DNA of 64,000 nt from Euryodendron excelsum (GCA_033060915.1 CM065389.1:10780001-10844000), one strand, 5' to 3'. Shown: positions 26,755 to 38,124, counted from the first letter of the stretch. The notes: generated by a model from the letters alone, not told the origin. Numbers and translations: made by a program.

Positions 26755-28017
26755 GTTATGTCCAATGAAAGTTGGACTAAAATTCTGGAAAACTAGGCTG
26801 TTGATAGAAATTTTAGGTTATCTTTAAACTGTTATATCTCTCAATCTACAAAGAATTAGAGTACTCACTTTATATCAATAGAAAGACCCATGAGTCTAGT
26901 TTTCAACGCTTCAAACAGCGCACCATTTTGAGTTTTCTAGATAAATTTATGATCATTTTATTAAAGTGTGTCGAGTTTGCCGGTCAGAGGTGTCGACACC
27001 TTGAGCCAGTGAATCAAATTTTTGTTCAATGTGTCGACACCTCTGCACCAGGTGTCGACAACTTAGAACAGAGAGCAAAATTTTACAGCAAAATGCTTCA
27101 TGTGTCGACTTCTAAGGTCTGAGGTCGACCCCCCATACACCTTGGCTCGAAAATGAATTTCTTAAACATGGTTTTTAAGCACTCATCACCATTCTAACAC
27201 CACAAGAAGTATCTTAAAGGTTCAAAATGAAACTCTAAGACTATAAACAAGTTCTCAAACATCCAAAAACATGCACAACATGACAAATTCAAAGCTTCCT
27301 TCTTGGAACCCTAATCACCCTCCTCCTCTCCACTCCTATTCAACCTCCATGGCATGAAATGGCATGCTATCATACAATAATAGATAAAAATACAATGGAA
27401 CAAACATCAATGAATACTTCTCACATCAAGGAATAAACACAAAAAATTTCTCTTTTGAATTCTTCTTCCTCCTCTTCTTTTCTCCCTTTTCTTTTTCTCT
27501 CTCAACATTCGTAAAACCAAGCTTCTCTCCCTCTTGTCTTGCAAGACACAAAATAGATACAATGTGCATCTATTATCCACACACGTCACACACACACACA
27601 CACTTGCTAGCAAAATTAGTAAAACACACACCTCTCACACATGAAGCACACAACTAGGTGTCTTAGGGTTAAACCCCCACCTAGCGCCTCTTTACTTCCT
27701 TAATTCACCTCTAATCTACATGATTAACATAATTAATTACACTTATGATAATTAATCATGATTAACATAAGCTAAGCATGTAGATTAATTAAGTTAATTA
27801 ATCATAAATTAAGCTCACTAATCATGTTTAAAAATATGATAATTCCCCAAATGCAAGTTCTCATTAAACCATGTCAATCAAGTTTCTTGATTAAGGATAA
27901 TCATGCACCATAAACATGTAATTAAGCTAAGTATGATACTAAGTAAGTTAGAATTTCACAAGTATCTTTAACAAAACATACATTGTCAAGTGAATACATA
28001 AGAAGGTAGGTTGCATG

Positions 28018-29022
28018 CAGGGGCGGACTGACCTTAAGCCGAGGGTAGGCGGCCGCGCCCCCCCGAAATCTGGAGAAATTTTTTTTTTTTTTTTAACCCA
28101 ATCCATTTTGTATTTTGCACTGACCCGTTTTAATGAGGTGAATACAGAGCTGTTTTGTGTGTAGAATCTCTTGATCTAAGCAATTCATTCTTTGATTTTG
28201 ATAAGAGTAAGTTGCTTTGGTTTGCTGAGTTTTATCCTAATGATTTTTTCCCTTGAGCTTATGATGTTTTAATCAACTTGAGACCTATATTATGGATGTT
28301 TACTCTAATGATCAATTTTCAGAAGTGATAGGAATTGATGAGATTGCTCAAAAATTAATTTAAACAAAAATGTTAGTGTCTACACATTTATGGGTGGGCG
28401 GAGGCACGGGCCCCTCAAAATTTTGAAAATCTATACAATAAAACACAACATTTTTTTGAAAATGTTTCTCTTACATTTGTATTTTACGACTCAAATTTAA
28501 TTTTAAATTGCATTCAATGGTTGAAATCAATTGCACGTTTTGTCCCAAACTCAAATCTCGTCCAAACTCACGCTACGGCCACAAATTTGGTATGCACACC
28601 ACCATCACTCCTTCACCCTAAAACCTAAGAAATTCATTTGCATAAAAAAAAAAAAAAAATTCAATAAACCTACTTGTTGAGACAACTCTTGATCTCTCTC
28701 TGCTTAAAAACCCACACCACACCCACAAACGCACACCATCACCACTTCACCCCAAAACCCTATAAACCCACTTGCATAAAAAAAAAAAAAAAAAACTCAT
28801 GAAACCCACGTGCTAACAACCCATCATCTCTTTCTCTTTTTACTTAAACTCACACCACACCCACAAGAGGGTGTGAAAGAGAAGTTGAGATAAGTTTTCT
28901 TCAGATACAATTGATTTTGTAGCTCTATTTATGTTATTTGTTTAATTTTTTCCTTTAATCCTCTTTGCAACAAACAAAAAAATTTTCGCCTCTCCTCGAC
29001 TAAAATTCTGAATCCGCCACTA
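28018..29022. mobile_element. non-autonomous hAT element
   Basis: Ends CAGGGGCGGA and the complement TAGTGGCGGA, a typical plant hAT terminal pair. It is flanked by the 8-base duplication GTTGCATG (28010-28017) / GTTACATG (29023-29030), which differs at one base. The 1005-base interior encodes no transposase. It contains a diverged tandem repeat with CACACCACACCCACAA and CTTGCATAAAA motifs, each followed by a long A run near 28646 and 28780. Confidence 0.85.
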
Positions 29023-29030
29023 GTTACATG

Positions 29031-29927
29031 TAAAGTTTAGCTGCAAAAAGGCCGGTATCAACTATCAACCATAGTTGCTGGGAATTGGAAGTTGCTGGAA
29101 ATTGGAGATCAATTTCAATCGCTCTAGCTAGCTAGCTAGCTGCTTTAAATGCTCATGAAAAATTGCGAAAAAGCATCTCCAGTACCGGTGCATGTTGTGC
29201 ATGATTAATGTTGCCCGATGGAAGCGCCGGAGAATGCTGACGTAGCCAGCAACATAGAGAAGGCAATCAATGTGCTGATGTCTTATTAAAAAAAATATTA
29301 AAGGGTTTGGATGTGATTTTCTTAGCATCTTATAATTTAAGTATATAATTTTTTTAAATTATGTTTGACTTTTTATTTAAAGAAGTAATTTTTAAAATTA
29401 GCTTAAGTTATAAAATTAGTTTAAGACTTTTGTTTATGAATTTTTTAAACTGCAATTCAAACACCATGTATTAAATTTGAATATTATAGTAATGTACTTA
29501 GAACCATCAAATTGCTTTTGTTGCACGATGTTTATATTTTTAAATGATTACTTCGTTAAGCTCATGTAGAGTTACCATCCACACGAACTGTCAAACTGTA
29601 ATAAGTCTCAATCGGAGGCAATTGCCTCTTGGACTTCATTTACATCATGTTGTACAACCTCAGAGAATTTAGTATGAGGTAAAGAGGTCTATGTAATTAA
29701 GCGAAAAAAAAAAAAAAAGTGAGGCTTATCTCATGAACCCCTTGCACACCATAACTGATATAATGATATTAAGCAATCAAGTTTATGATCTCATGAAAAA
29801 ACCATGTAAAATCCAACAATTCAACTAAAACAAATACATTAATAAGAGAGAGAAAACCTTAAATAATCATAATACACCATTAGAGGGCTTGCCATTTTGT
29901 GAAATATGCGAACTTGGGCTTTCCATC
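29031..29927. other. intergenic stretch left of the small-gene array
   Basis: Contains a short GCTAGCTAGCTA repeat near 29126. A possible small inverted-repeat element spans 29303-29465 (left GGGTTTGGATGTGA, right complement GGTGTTTGAATTGC), with no clear target duplication. No gene is supported. Confidence 0.4.
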
Positions 29928-30170
29928 TTATGACAAACCAGAACTAATCACATGCAACTTCAAAGCCACTTGATCTTGATTAATTAGCCCTTGCAGATGG
30001 ATATTCTTGGGCATCGTAAAGAAGCAACCATCTGAAGCTTTTCTCCCATGAACTGCAGCCACTGCCCTGGGTTCCTTCTCATCTTTTGCCTTTTCCACGC
30101 TCTTCATTTTCTCTTTGTGGAGTTCTATCCTCGTGTAAACTTCAGCAAGACCAGCGCCAGCTGAGGTCAT
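29928..30170 (-). CDS. small-protein gene A0, divergent member of the array family
   Basis: An 80-residue intronless ORF from a real ATG at 30170. It shares with the other A genes the N-terminal GLAEVY, LHKEKMKS and a central GCFFTMPKNIH that corresponds to GCFFGMFKKIHP. The C-terminal 20 residues differ completely from A1-A6. There is no signal peptide or membrane segment; the protein is basic and probably intracellular. An ocs-like sequence lies about 200 bases upstream, followed by a (TA)n TATA region at about 30391-30408. I do not recognise a named family; function unknown. It looks like the oldest surviving copy, outside the recent duplications. Confidence 0.65.
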   Translation of the reverse strand: MTSAGAGLAEVYTRIELHKEKMKSVEKAKDEKEPRAVAAVHGRKASDGCFFTMPKNIHLQGLINQDQVALKLHVISSGLS

Positions 30171-30366
30171 AATAGACGAAATGTGTTCTGCTAGAAATGG
30201 GACGTGGTTGTTAGATTTTGTGATGATGATAAGCTTGGATAGGGTTAAATAAGCTTAGCGAAGAAGAAATCTACGTGAAGACATAGGGTTTTGGCTGTTT
30301 GCAGGAGGCTTTGAAGATTGAAGAAGAAAAAGAGAAGTGGGACACACAAGAGTGGTGCTTTCTCAT

Positions 30367-30386
30367 TGTCATCATTGGTTACGTAA
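30367..30386 (-). promoter_or_regulatory. ocs/as-1-like element upstream of A0
   Basis: The minus strand reads TTACGTAACCAATGATGACA. It resembles the 20-base ocs-element consensus (two TGACG-like half sites in fixed spacing) known to bind TGA-type bZIP factors. It lies just upstream of the TATA-like repeat and about 200 bases before the A0 start codon. The same site recurs upstream of A1-A5. Confidence 0.55.
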
Positions 30387-30408
30387 GATGCATATATATA
30401 TATATATA

Positions 30409-31664
30409 TGCATTTTTTGTGGAGTAACTAGATAATTATGTACGTTATTAGTGGATAATGACGTGGCCAACTTAAAGTTTTCTGTTTTAAAATATAAAAT
30501 GCATTAACAAGATGATTCTTAATTGTAAAAATGTTATTGTCATATAATTTTAGTAGTTTTTGTAAAATTTTATAGGTGAGGTTGTAATTTTTTTTTCTTT
30601 AAGGAGAAAGAAAGAAATTTGATAGGCCAGGAGGAAAAAATATTTGACGTAAGTTGTGATACTTTGTCATTTTACCAACATAAGATTATCAATCAATAAA
30701 ATCATGCTATATTATGCTGTTAGTTGAAATGTTGTTTAGTCATTTCAAATCATGCTGTTTACTAACAATTTGTTATTAAAGATTTTCAAAATATTGTTAC
30801 CAAACAATGATGATGAGGGTGGCAACAATAATATACCATCAGATGTGTCAAGACATAACAACTATCAACCCTTAGCAAAGCGATAAATGTGTTTTTTTTT
30901 TATGTATTTTTTATAATTGGATTCAGATAGATTTAAATCTGCTCTAATGGGAGTTGTTACTCGATCGCTGTATTTTTTTTTATACGTCGAAAGAGATTAA
31001 AAAAAAAAAGACCTAAGCTACAAAAGAAATGCAAGGAGAGAATATGAAGCCAAAATCTTGATCAACTAGGCCTAAACTAGTTGATTGTTACTCGATTGCT
31101 GTCATCCCAATTATTTCCTATAAATGCATGCCAGCTAGCTAGCTCGCTCTTGAGGTAAATATATTATAATTGAGGTCTGTATCAATTAATTCTTTCACAA
31201 ATCTTTATTTTTTTGTGACACAGGATGTTCAGGCTTTCTAACTGATAACTCTATCTTCCACCAGAGTCACCGACACTTGGCATCATGTCGCCAGACATTG
31301 TTGACTCTTGGCTTTCTAAAGTATCTGAAACTAATTAACATGAATTTAAAGTTAGAGAGGCCTTGAGAGACTTATTTATAGTGCTTGTACAACCTTTTGG
31401 GCACAAGCAAGTTATCAATATTCAAAATTTTTTTTTTTTAACCGAGTGATCCGGGCCAGCTCACGGCTATCTATTAATTTTGGAGTCGGTATAATTTCTT
31501 GTTTCATATAAACTAAATAATTACTAAACTAATGACTTTAGAGGTGATCTCATGTAGTTGATAGCACTTAAAATATTTTTAACTTGAGATTTTAAAAGGA
31601 ACAAACTCCTAATCTTAAGCTCTAAGTTTTAACCACCAAACCATGTTATATTCAAATTTCTAAA
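30409..31664. other. spacer between A0 and the first array relic
   Basis: AT-rich intergenic sequence with several T and A runs. No gene, splice-supported exon or transposon boundary was recognised. Confidence 0.45.
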
Positions 31665-32248
31665 TTATTCTTTGAAAGCCTTAAAAATTGGAGACTTCGA
31701 AAGAAAATGCAGTGGAGAGTTTGGAGACCCATATTTATAGTTGTGCTTTTTATTATCATCATTCGTTACGTAAGATACATATTTACATATATATATATAT
31801 ATATATATGTATGTAATGGCATTGTGCTTTGGCTTGGGGCGGCCAAAGTTGATCTCCTTGGCCAAATTTAACGCTACTGGGGCTGGACCATTGACCTTTG
31901 GGACATGCTAGGCGGGCACTTTCTTGGGGGTAACCTAATTTTTTTAACTAGGTAAGCAAACTGGGTTCCTGTGCTTGAGCTGCTGAATTGGGGGTAAATT
32001 CTTGTCACATTCCGATTCCAAATCGTCAAATTCTCAAAGTGAGTTGTCACATGTATCATCAAGCACAAAACTAATAACACAATTTTTATTGGGATTTTAC
32101 ATAAAAAGAATTATAATTAGATAAAGAAATTACTGTTGTAATTATTGTGTTCATTTTATTTATTTTAAATATTACAAATAAAGATATTTTTTTGAAGCAA
32201 TTGATGTGCAAAAAAATTGAAAAGTACTTACATATAAATAGATGTCGG
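31665..32248. pseudogene. relic array unit: orphan A promoter and B downstream spacer
   Basis: Bases 31690-31812 match the upstream region of A genes, including an ocs-like site (TTACGTAACGAATGATGATA on the minus strand, 31754-31773) next to a (TA)n tract, but no A coding sequence follows on the minus strand. From about 31921 the sequence matches the stretch downstream of B genes (GTAACCTAATTTTTTTAACTA, then a CTTGAGCTG and TTGTCACATTCC theme). Both genes have been lost. The relic ends where the LINE at 32249 begins. Confidence 0.5.
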
Positions 32249-34118
32249 TTTTTTTTTTGATACTTCGAAATAAAACAGACAGAGAAAAGAAAAAAAAAAG
32301 ACAAAAAAGAAAAGAGAAAAAGACTGGGCTACTCCCTAATAAAAGTCATTCCCACCATATCTTCCACAAAAGAGATCGCAGATCATCTAGTGAGTCTTCC
32401 AAAAGTACAAGACGCTCATTCTGGTTAGCTCCCATTTTAGCTAGTTTATCAGTACAATTATTTCCTTTTCTCAGAGTGTGTTTGAGTGTGCTTCTGCATC
32501 TCTTCAATAGAAATTTGGAGTCTTCTATTAGAGCTCTCTGTGGGAAACTTTGGACATCTACTTCTTGTATGAGTGTTAGAGCCGCTTCCGAGTCTGTTTC
32601 CACTTCCACCTCATAGAGCCCTTTCTCGAACATGATTGTTAGGCCTCTACATATGCCCCATAATTCAACTTCAGTACTGTTGCAATCATCAGGTTTTCCA
32701 ATGAATCCATGAAGCCATCTTCTACCTTCATCTCGAAACAAACCTCCAAATCCTGCAGCTCTAGGATTTCCTTTTGGACTTCCATCTGTATTTAATTTAA
32801 TTTTTCCTGCAAGGGGAGAAAACCATTTTATAAGTTTAGCATTATTCGGACCATTGGTCTTAGTAGAGAAAAGGAAAGCTTCAACTATGTCATTTCTGTA
32901 CTGGCTGACTTTCCTAATACTTTCAAAAGTGCTAGTATTCTTATTTTCAAAAACTTCCAGATTTCTGCCTTTCCAGATCTGCCATAGGATTGTGATGAAA
33001 AAACTACTCCAGGGCATATCCTCATATTTATCATTATTTTTTTTCAAGTTATTTTCTAACCAGTCCAAAAATGATTGTCCTTTTTCTTGAGAATACCAAT
33101 GACTACCCTTAATAGTAGTCCAAACACTCTTAGCTTTGAAGCATTCCCTAAACAGATGGTTTATGGTTTTAGTGTAAGTTTTGCATCTGGGGCACATATC
33201 ATTGGTATCCATGCCCCTAATCACTCTCATTTGGTTAGTACGTAGCTTACCATGCATGATTTTCCAAATGAAAAGTTTGAGTTTTGGGGGGTACTTTAGT
33301 TTCCATATTCAATTCCAGCTTAATTGACCCTGGTCTTGGTCAACAAGTAAATCATATGCTGAAGTTATAGAAAACTTACCATTCGAAGCTCCAATCCACC
33401 TCGGATTATCATTGAAAAAGACAAACCTAGCAAAGCTTATCTTTTGAATATTTTCCATATTAGTGGGTGAAAGATAACTTTCTATAGAATTGGGGTCCCA
33501 AGTACCTTCTACACTAATGATGTTGCTAACCTTAGTGTCCTCCATAGAATGAGGGTTTGGTGAAGATTCTGCAAGAGCTTTCTTCCCACACCACCAGTCC
33601 TTCCATAGAGAAATAGTATTACCATTTCCCACCACCCATTTAGTTCCTTTTTTTTTATCAAGTCTCTACTCTGGATAATGCTTTTCCAGGTGTGAGAAGC
33701 CCTCCTCTTGGAAGGCCATTGGAAGAAAGAATGGTTTCTCAAATACTTGTTTTTTAGAATTTTGGTCTAGAGAGAATCTTTCCCATTTTTGCCAACCCAG
33801 TTTTGTTATCAAAGCAAAGTTTTGGTCCTTGGCCTTTCTAATTCCTAAACCTCCCAGGTTTTTTTTCTTGCACACAATGTCCTAGTTGACCAGGTGCACA
33901 TGTTTTTTTTCTCCCCATCTCCCCAAAGAAAATTTCTATTGAGTTTGCCAATCTCTACAGTGATGTTTCTAGGAAGGATAGAGGTTTGCATGGAATATAT
34001 AGGTATAGCTGAAGAAATAGTTTGGACTAAGAAAGTTCTTCCTGCAAGGGAAAGTACAGAGGCTTTCCAGCCTTTAAGCCTATTCTGAATTTTCTCAAGA
34101 ATATAACTACAGTGGTTC
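32249..34118 (-). mobile_element. 5'-truncated LINE inserted in the array spacer
   Basis: On the minus strand it starts within ORF2 (KNHCSYILEKIQNRLKGW at the right edge) and ends in a 10-base poly-A seen as T at 32249-32258. Both flanks belong to the array spacer: the left side corresponds to sequence near 37200-37230 and the right side to sequence near 37235-37300. It therefore interrupts one array unit. No clear target duplication is visible. Confidence 0.85.
32346..34118 (-). pseudogene. LINE ORF2 C-terminal part, with a 303-codon open RNase H region
   Basis: The RT thumb/linker region lies in three shifted frames (34118-33309): LAGRTFLVQTISSAIPIYSM, LNRNFLWGD, GGLGIRKAKDQNFALI. It is followed by an open frame of 303 codons (33257-32346). 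This holds the zf-RVT motif CPRCKTYTKTINHLFREC and a complete-looking RNase H domain with NTDGSPKGN, TEVELWG, ETDSEAAL and CTDKLAKMGA, i.e. all four acidic positions. There is no reverse transcriptase core because of the 5' truncation. The length of the unbroken RNase H frame is notable beside the decayed upstream part. Confidence 0.85.
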
Positions 34119-34689
34119 TTATGCATATACGCGCCCCAAAAATGCTTCCGCAACATTTAATAATTTCGCGCTTTTGCTCCCGCTTGACAATTCGGTTATT
34201 TAGGTCTATAGCGCGCCTTTGCTTTTGAACTGGTCACCATTATTCTAAGCCTGATTGAACGATGATCTCAGACGAATAAATTTAGGAATTGGTTGTAGGG
34301 CTATGACAGAGTCTGCATTTTGTGTCAAAACCATGGCATCCCCGTAGTGGACAACATTGACTATGACGATATTAACTGAAAAGTACTAAATCACTACTGC
34401 GACAAAAAGTTCATATTCATTACAAAAATTGTATCAGAAATTCGGAACCAATCGTCGGATGGTAGAAAATGGAATCAATCAAACAAATTAAGGAAAACTC
34501 AATTAACAACTCAAACATTGGAGGATGCTCCTCAGATTATAAGCAGCGTAGAATGTCTACTTCATAAGAAGTAGAATGTCTTCAACCTCGTAAATTAAGC
34601 TCATGAAGTTAGATACTTCAACCTGGTCTTGCTATATTATGACAAACCAGCACGTCTATATGATGCAATTGCAAAGTATTTGGCTTTGG

Positions 34690-34911
34690 CTAACCCTTGT
34701 GGCCTAACGTTACAGCTTCTTTGCTATCAGAATCCGGCAACGACACAACGGTTGGATGGACCTTCTTGAATATCCCAAAGAAGCAACCGTTTGATATTTT
34801 CCTTTGACGAGCACTCACTCGGCTCTGATCTTTTCCCTCTTCAAAGCTCTTCATCTTCTCCTTGTGTAGTTTTCGCATCACGTAAGCTTCAGCAAGGCCA
34901 GTGGTAGCCAT
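34690..34911 (-). CDS. small-protein gene A1
   Basis: A 73-residue intronless ORF starting at the ATG in TCCATGGCT. An in-frame ATG two codons upstream (34917) exists here but not in A2, so the inner, conserved ATG is preferred. The layout is MATTGLAEAYVMRKLHKEKM, then a basic/acidic linker, then NGCFFGIFKKVHP (residues 41-53), then a SLPDSD-containing tail ending TLGHKG. There is one cysteine (Cys43), no signal peptide and no membrane segment. The N-terminal 25 residues could form an amphipathic helix. (TA)n TATA sequence lies 70-90 bases upstream. Family and function are not recognised; near identity with A2-A6 over the whole frame supports a real protein. Confidence 0.75.
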   Translation of the reverse strand: MATTGLAEAYVMRKLHKEKMKSFEEGKDQSRVSARQRKISNGCFFGIFKKVHPTVVSLPDSDSKEAVTLGHKG

Positions 34912-35144
34912 GGACATATTGATATGAGAAACTTGTTCTAAGAAATGGGTTGTTGTTTGATGATCCTGAAGAGGGGTTATACATATATATATATATATAG
35001 TTGTCTGTATGTATAGGCTTGGGGAGCAAGCAAAGGTTTGATTGCAAAGTTCTGGGTATGCTTTCGTGGAGGCTGCCTAGAAAATTGAAAGAATAGCTAG
35101 AGAGGAAAATGAAGTTGGGGTTCTTACCGAGTGGGGCTTTTCAC

Positions 35145-35164
35145 TGACATCATTCGTGACGTGA
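35145..35164 (-). promoter_or_regulatory. ocs/as-1-like element upstream of A1
   Basis: The minus strand reads TCACGTCACGAATGATGTCA, which agrees with the ocs consensus at 16 of 20 positions by my count, with a TGACGTGA core on the plus strand. It lies about 235-255 bases upstream of the A1 ATG. Confidence 0.6.
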
Positions 35165-35312
35165 GATATCATATAACCAGTGGGTTTGGCTTAATATTAA
35201 CTTTAATTAATTAGCTAGCTAGTTAGTTGTGGGCCAAATGCTTTTTTCTGGCTGAATGATTGGTTCGTGAAACGTTTCACATGTGCGTTTCTCTTGAGGA
35301 AGAAGAAGAAAT

Positions 35313-35450
35313 TTGGTGGCGGCTGCGGCGACGAGGACGGGAGCATCGGCGAAGGTGAGAGAATATGTGAGGCGTCTAGGGGCTTTTGCCTTGACCAATG
35401 ACTTCACATCATCAAGACTCTACTCAAAGGGGTCAAGGAAGAGCTGCTGT
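35313..35450 (+). other. conserved ORF fragment C1 between A1 and B1
   Basis: A GC-rich plus-strand frame reading GASAKVREYVRRLGAFALTN recurs in every array unit: 38296, 49243, near 52219 and near 57247. Here the first codon is TTG, not ATG. It may be a stranded first exon of another gene carried along by duplication, or simply a non-coding conserved spacer. A minus-strand ORF over the same bases is probably its shadow. The protein is not recognised. Confidence 0.35.
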
Positions 35451-35487
35451 TGGATTTGGGGTCAAGGAAGAGCTGCTGTTGGATTTA

Positions 35488-35692
35488 CGATCGTTTGGTA
35501 TCGATTTTTTATCTAATTATTTTTAAGTTTATAAATAAAAAGTCAAATTTTTTTTAATTTTTTGACTTTAATTTTTGTTTTTTGACTTATAAAGTTAAAG
35601 TAAAGTCAAAAAATAAAAAATTAGAAAAATTTAACTTTTTTTTATTGTATATTTGAAAAAAACTTGACAAAAAAGTTATACCAAACAGGTCA
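35488..35692. mobile_element. small Tourist-like MITE in block 1
   Basis: Ends CGATCGTTTGGTAT and the complement TGACCTGTTTGGTAT, flanked by TTA on both sides (35485-35487 and 35693-35695). The same insertion is present in the A3 unit (49389-49600), while the A2 unit has the empty site GGATTAG near 38432. This suggests a PIF/Harbinger (Tourist) type element. Confidence 0.75.
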
Positions 35693-36698
35693 TTACTCTT
35701 TTTTATTATTTCCTTTTTCATACCTCCATACTATTTAGAAACTCTGTTGAAACTATTTAAAAATTTAAAATATTTATATTATATATTGTTTTTTCTCAAT
35801 TTTTCTCCACCAAAACTATTTAAAATTTTGAAATATTCATTTCATATATTGTTTTTCTTCAAATTTCAACTGAGCAGTCATTCTACTTCGAGTAATGCTA
35901 TATATACACTTACATTTCTCAATTCATTTTCTAACTCTTAGGCACAACGTTATAAGACTCACATTAGTAAAGTCTAGTGTGACCCATTCACTTGTGTTTA
36001 GTGAGTGAAAAAAAGAATTAAAAAAATAAATTACATATAGCATTTTTCTTGTACTTTATAAAAGTTTCCGTTGATGCATTCATATAAATTTTCACCAAAT
36101 TTTGCAGAAGTTTCTTATCATGATTTTTATAAAGTTTCTTATAAGATTTTTAATTGTTTTCCTATTTTCCGTTTCTTCATATTTGTGTGGCATATTTTTC
36201 ACTTCGTTTCCCTTACGTTTTAGCTATAGGCAAATCATATTTATAAAACGTTTTAGTTGGAACATTGTATCCAGCGCTTGTGTTATTTAGGTGTTAGAGA
36301 GCTAGCTAGAGATCATGAGGAAATGCTAGCCTGAAGTAATTGGCACTAAAAGCTTTCCTTTAATAAGTCAATCCTACACTCAACCAACTTCCAAACAAAC
36401 AGGAAAGTAGTAGAACATAGTTCAAAACTGCTTGAGGTCAAATTGGATGCTTTTATCCCAACCCATTCAGAACCAATTTTTCCATGACCCCAAACAATGG
36501 TACAAGGCCAGCAAATCTGGCCTGTGCTGACCCCACCATCAAATTTATTCCTTTCTCCCCATGTATATGTATATATATATATACTTATATGTATGTATGT
36601 ATGTACATTCATGTAACCCTCTTTAAGGATTCCCAGCTTTCTTACTACACAACCCAATTTTAAAAACTGAGTCTCGGCCATTGCTATATTTTTGAGCC

Positions 36699-36993
36699 AT
36701 GGCATTGGCTGGAATTGAACTGGTTGAAGTTTGCTTCATGCGAAAGCTCCATAAGGAGAAGATGAAGAACATGTATGGAACAAGAGAGAGATGAGAAAGA
36801 AGTGGTTGCTGATCATGAAGGAGAAGTTTCTACTGGTTGTTTTCCCAGGATGTTTAAGAAAATTCACCCCACAGGAGCGGCGCCACTGAACTCTGGTACA
36901 AAACTGGATTGCCTAAGGAGGCAATTTTTTGTAGCTATAAGTAACCTAATATTTTTAATTAAACAAAGTGAGGTCCAGTACTTGAGCTGTTGA
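36699..36993 (+). pseudogene. small-protein gene B1, frameshifted
   Basis: Starts ATGGCATTGGCTGG and encodes MALAGIELVEVCFMRKLHKE like the A genes, but reaches TGA at 36792 after 31 codons. The reason is two extra bases in a GA repeat (AGAGAGAGATGAG) compared with B3. In the next frame the family motif follows as GCFPRMFKKIHPTG and a tail TKLDCLRRQF to a stop at 36993. A (TA)n TATA tract and ACATTCATGTAACCC lie upstream, as in other B genes. It could still yield a 72-residue protein from an internal ATG at 36775, but the simplest reading is a broken gene. Confidence 0.65.
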
Positions 36994-37700
36994 ATTGAGA
37001 GTAAATTTTTGTCACATTCCTGAAACCAAATCGTCAAATTCTTGAAAATTTGTAATTAGGCAAAAAAAATGACTATTGTAATGGTGCGCACAAGCAACTC
37101 GGTCATACAGTCAGCAAAAAAACCCAAAAAAAAAAAATTTGTGTTCTTTTTATTTATTTTAAATACTATAAATACAAGGATTTTTTTTGAAACAATTGAT
37201 GCCTAAAAAATTAGGAAGTATTTATATATAGATATATGTCTATATGTACGTGTATACGTACTTAGAAAAGCTCCCGTTCTCAATATTTTTACATCTCCGC
37301 TTGACGAATCGATTGCTTAGGTCTATGGTTTTTGCTTTTGAACCGGTCCGCATTATTCTAAGCGTCATTGAAACGATGATCTCAAACGAATAGATTAAGG
37401 AATTGGTTGGAGGTTTAATCACTACTGCAACAAAAAGTTCATTTTCATTACTAAATTCTTATCAGAAATTCGGAATACAAACGTCGGATGTTACAAAATG
37501 GAATCCATCAATCAAACGAATTAATGAAAACTCAATTCACAATACAAAAATTGGAGGATGCTCCACAGATACGTAGTGTAGTATGTCTGGTATATACGAA
37601 CTATTGTATCTTCAACCTCTTGTAAAAGCTGACCTGGGCTTGGCATATTACGACAAACCAACACATCTACATAATGCAATTTCAAAGCATTTGGCTTGGG

Positions 37701-37922
37701 CTAACCCTTGTGGCCCAACGTTACAGCTTCTTTTCTATCGGAATCCGGCAACGACACAACGGTTGGATGGATCTTCTTGAACATCCCAAAGAAGCAACCG
37801 TTGGATATTTTGCTTTGATGAGCAATCACTCGGCTCTGATCTTTTCCCTTTTCCAAGCTCTTCATCTTCTCCTTGTGGAGTTTTCGCATCACGTAGGCTT
37901 CGGCAAGGCCAGTGGTAGCCAT
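37701..37922 (-). CDS. small-protein gene A2
   Basis: A 73-residue ORF from the ATG in TCCATGGCT; the codon that is ATG in A1 at 34917 is TTG here, which fixes the conserved start. It differs from A1 at about nine positions (for example Leu23, Ile33, His35, Met47, Ile51, Arg63). The GCFFGMFKKIHP motif and the TLGHKG end are unchanged. It converges with B1, 3' ends 708 bases apart. A TATA-like (TA)n tract at about 38010-38024 and an ocs-like site at 38125 lie upstream. Function unknown. Confidence 0.75.
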   Translation of the reverse strand: MATTGLAEAYVMRKLHKEKMKSLEKGKDQSRVIAHQSKISNGCFFGMFKKIHPTVVSLPDSDRKEAVTLGHKG

Positions 37923-38124
37923 GGACAAAGTGATATATGAGAAACTTGTTCTTAGAAAGGGGTTGTTATCTTATGGTGAGAGGTAACTGGGGAGGCCTGG
38001 AGAGGATATATATATATATATATATAGTGGTTTGAATGTATAGATTACAAGGTTCTGGATATGCTTTCCTGGAGGCTGCTTAGAAAATTGAAAGAATAGC
38101 TAGAGAGGAAAATGAAGTGTGGTC

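Larger units (their letters stand above)
22418..27960 (+). repeat. older LTR-like repeat, split by a nested solo LTR
   Basis: Sequence at 22418-23579 starts TGTTATGCCC, a common plant LTR start. It carries simple LTR-like traits such as TGTGAGCTATA, and a locally repeated theme CACATCGACTAAAC / CACATTGACTAAAC near 23033-23068. It is cut by the element at 23580-26754 and seems to resume from 26755, with repeated GTGTCGAC motifs and a (CA)n tract near 27588. A possible end is TTTCACA at 27960; the flanks GGTAT (22413) and AGTAT (27961) match in 4 of 5 bases. No coding domains are seen. The right boundary is tentative. Confidence 0.4.

Noticed and set aside
37583..37940. Plus-strand ORFs overlapping A2, repeated at A4 and A5
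   Set aside because: They are opposite-strand shadows of the A genes; the minus-strand frame has the family motif and promoter.
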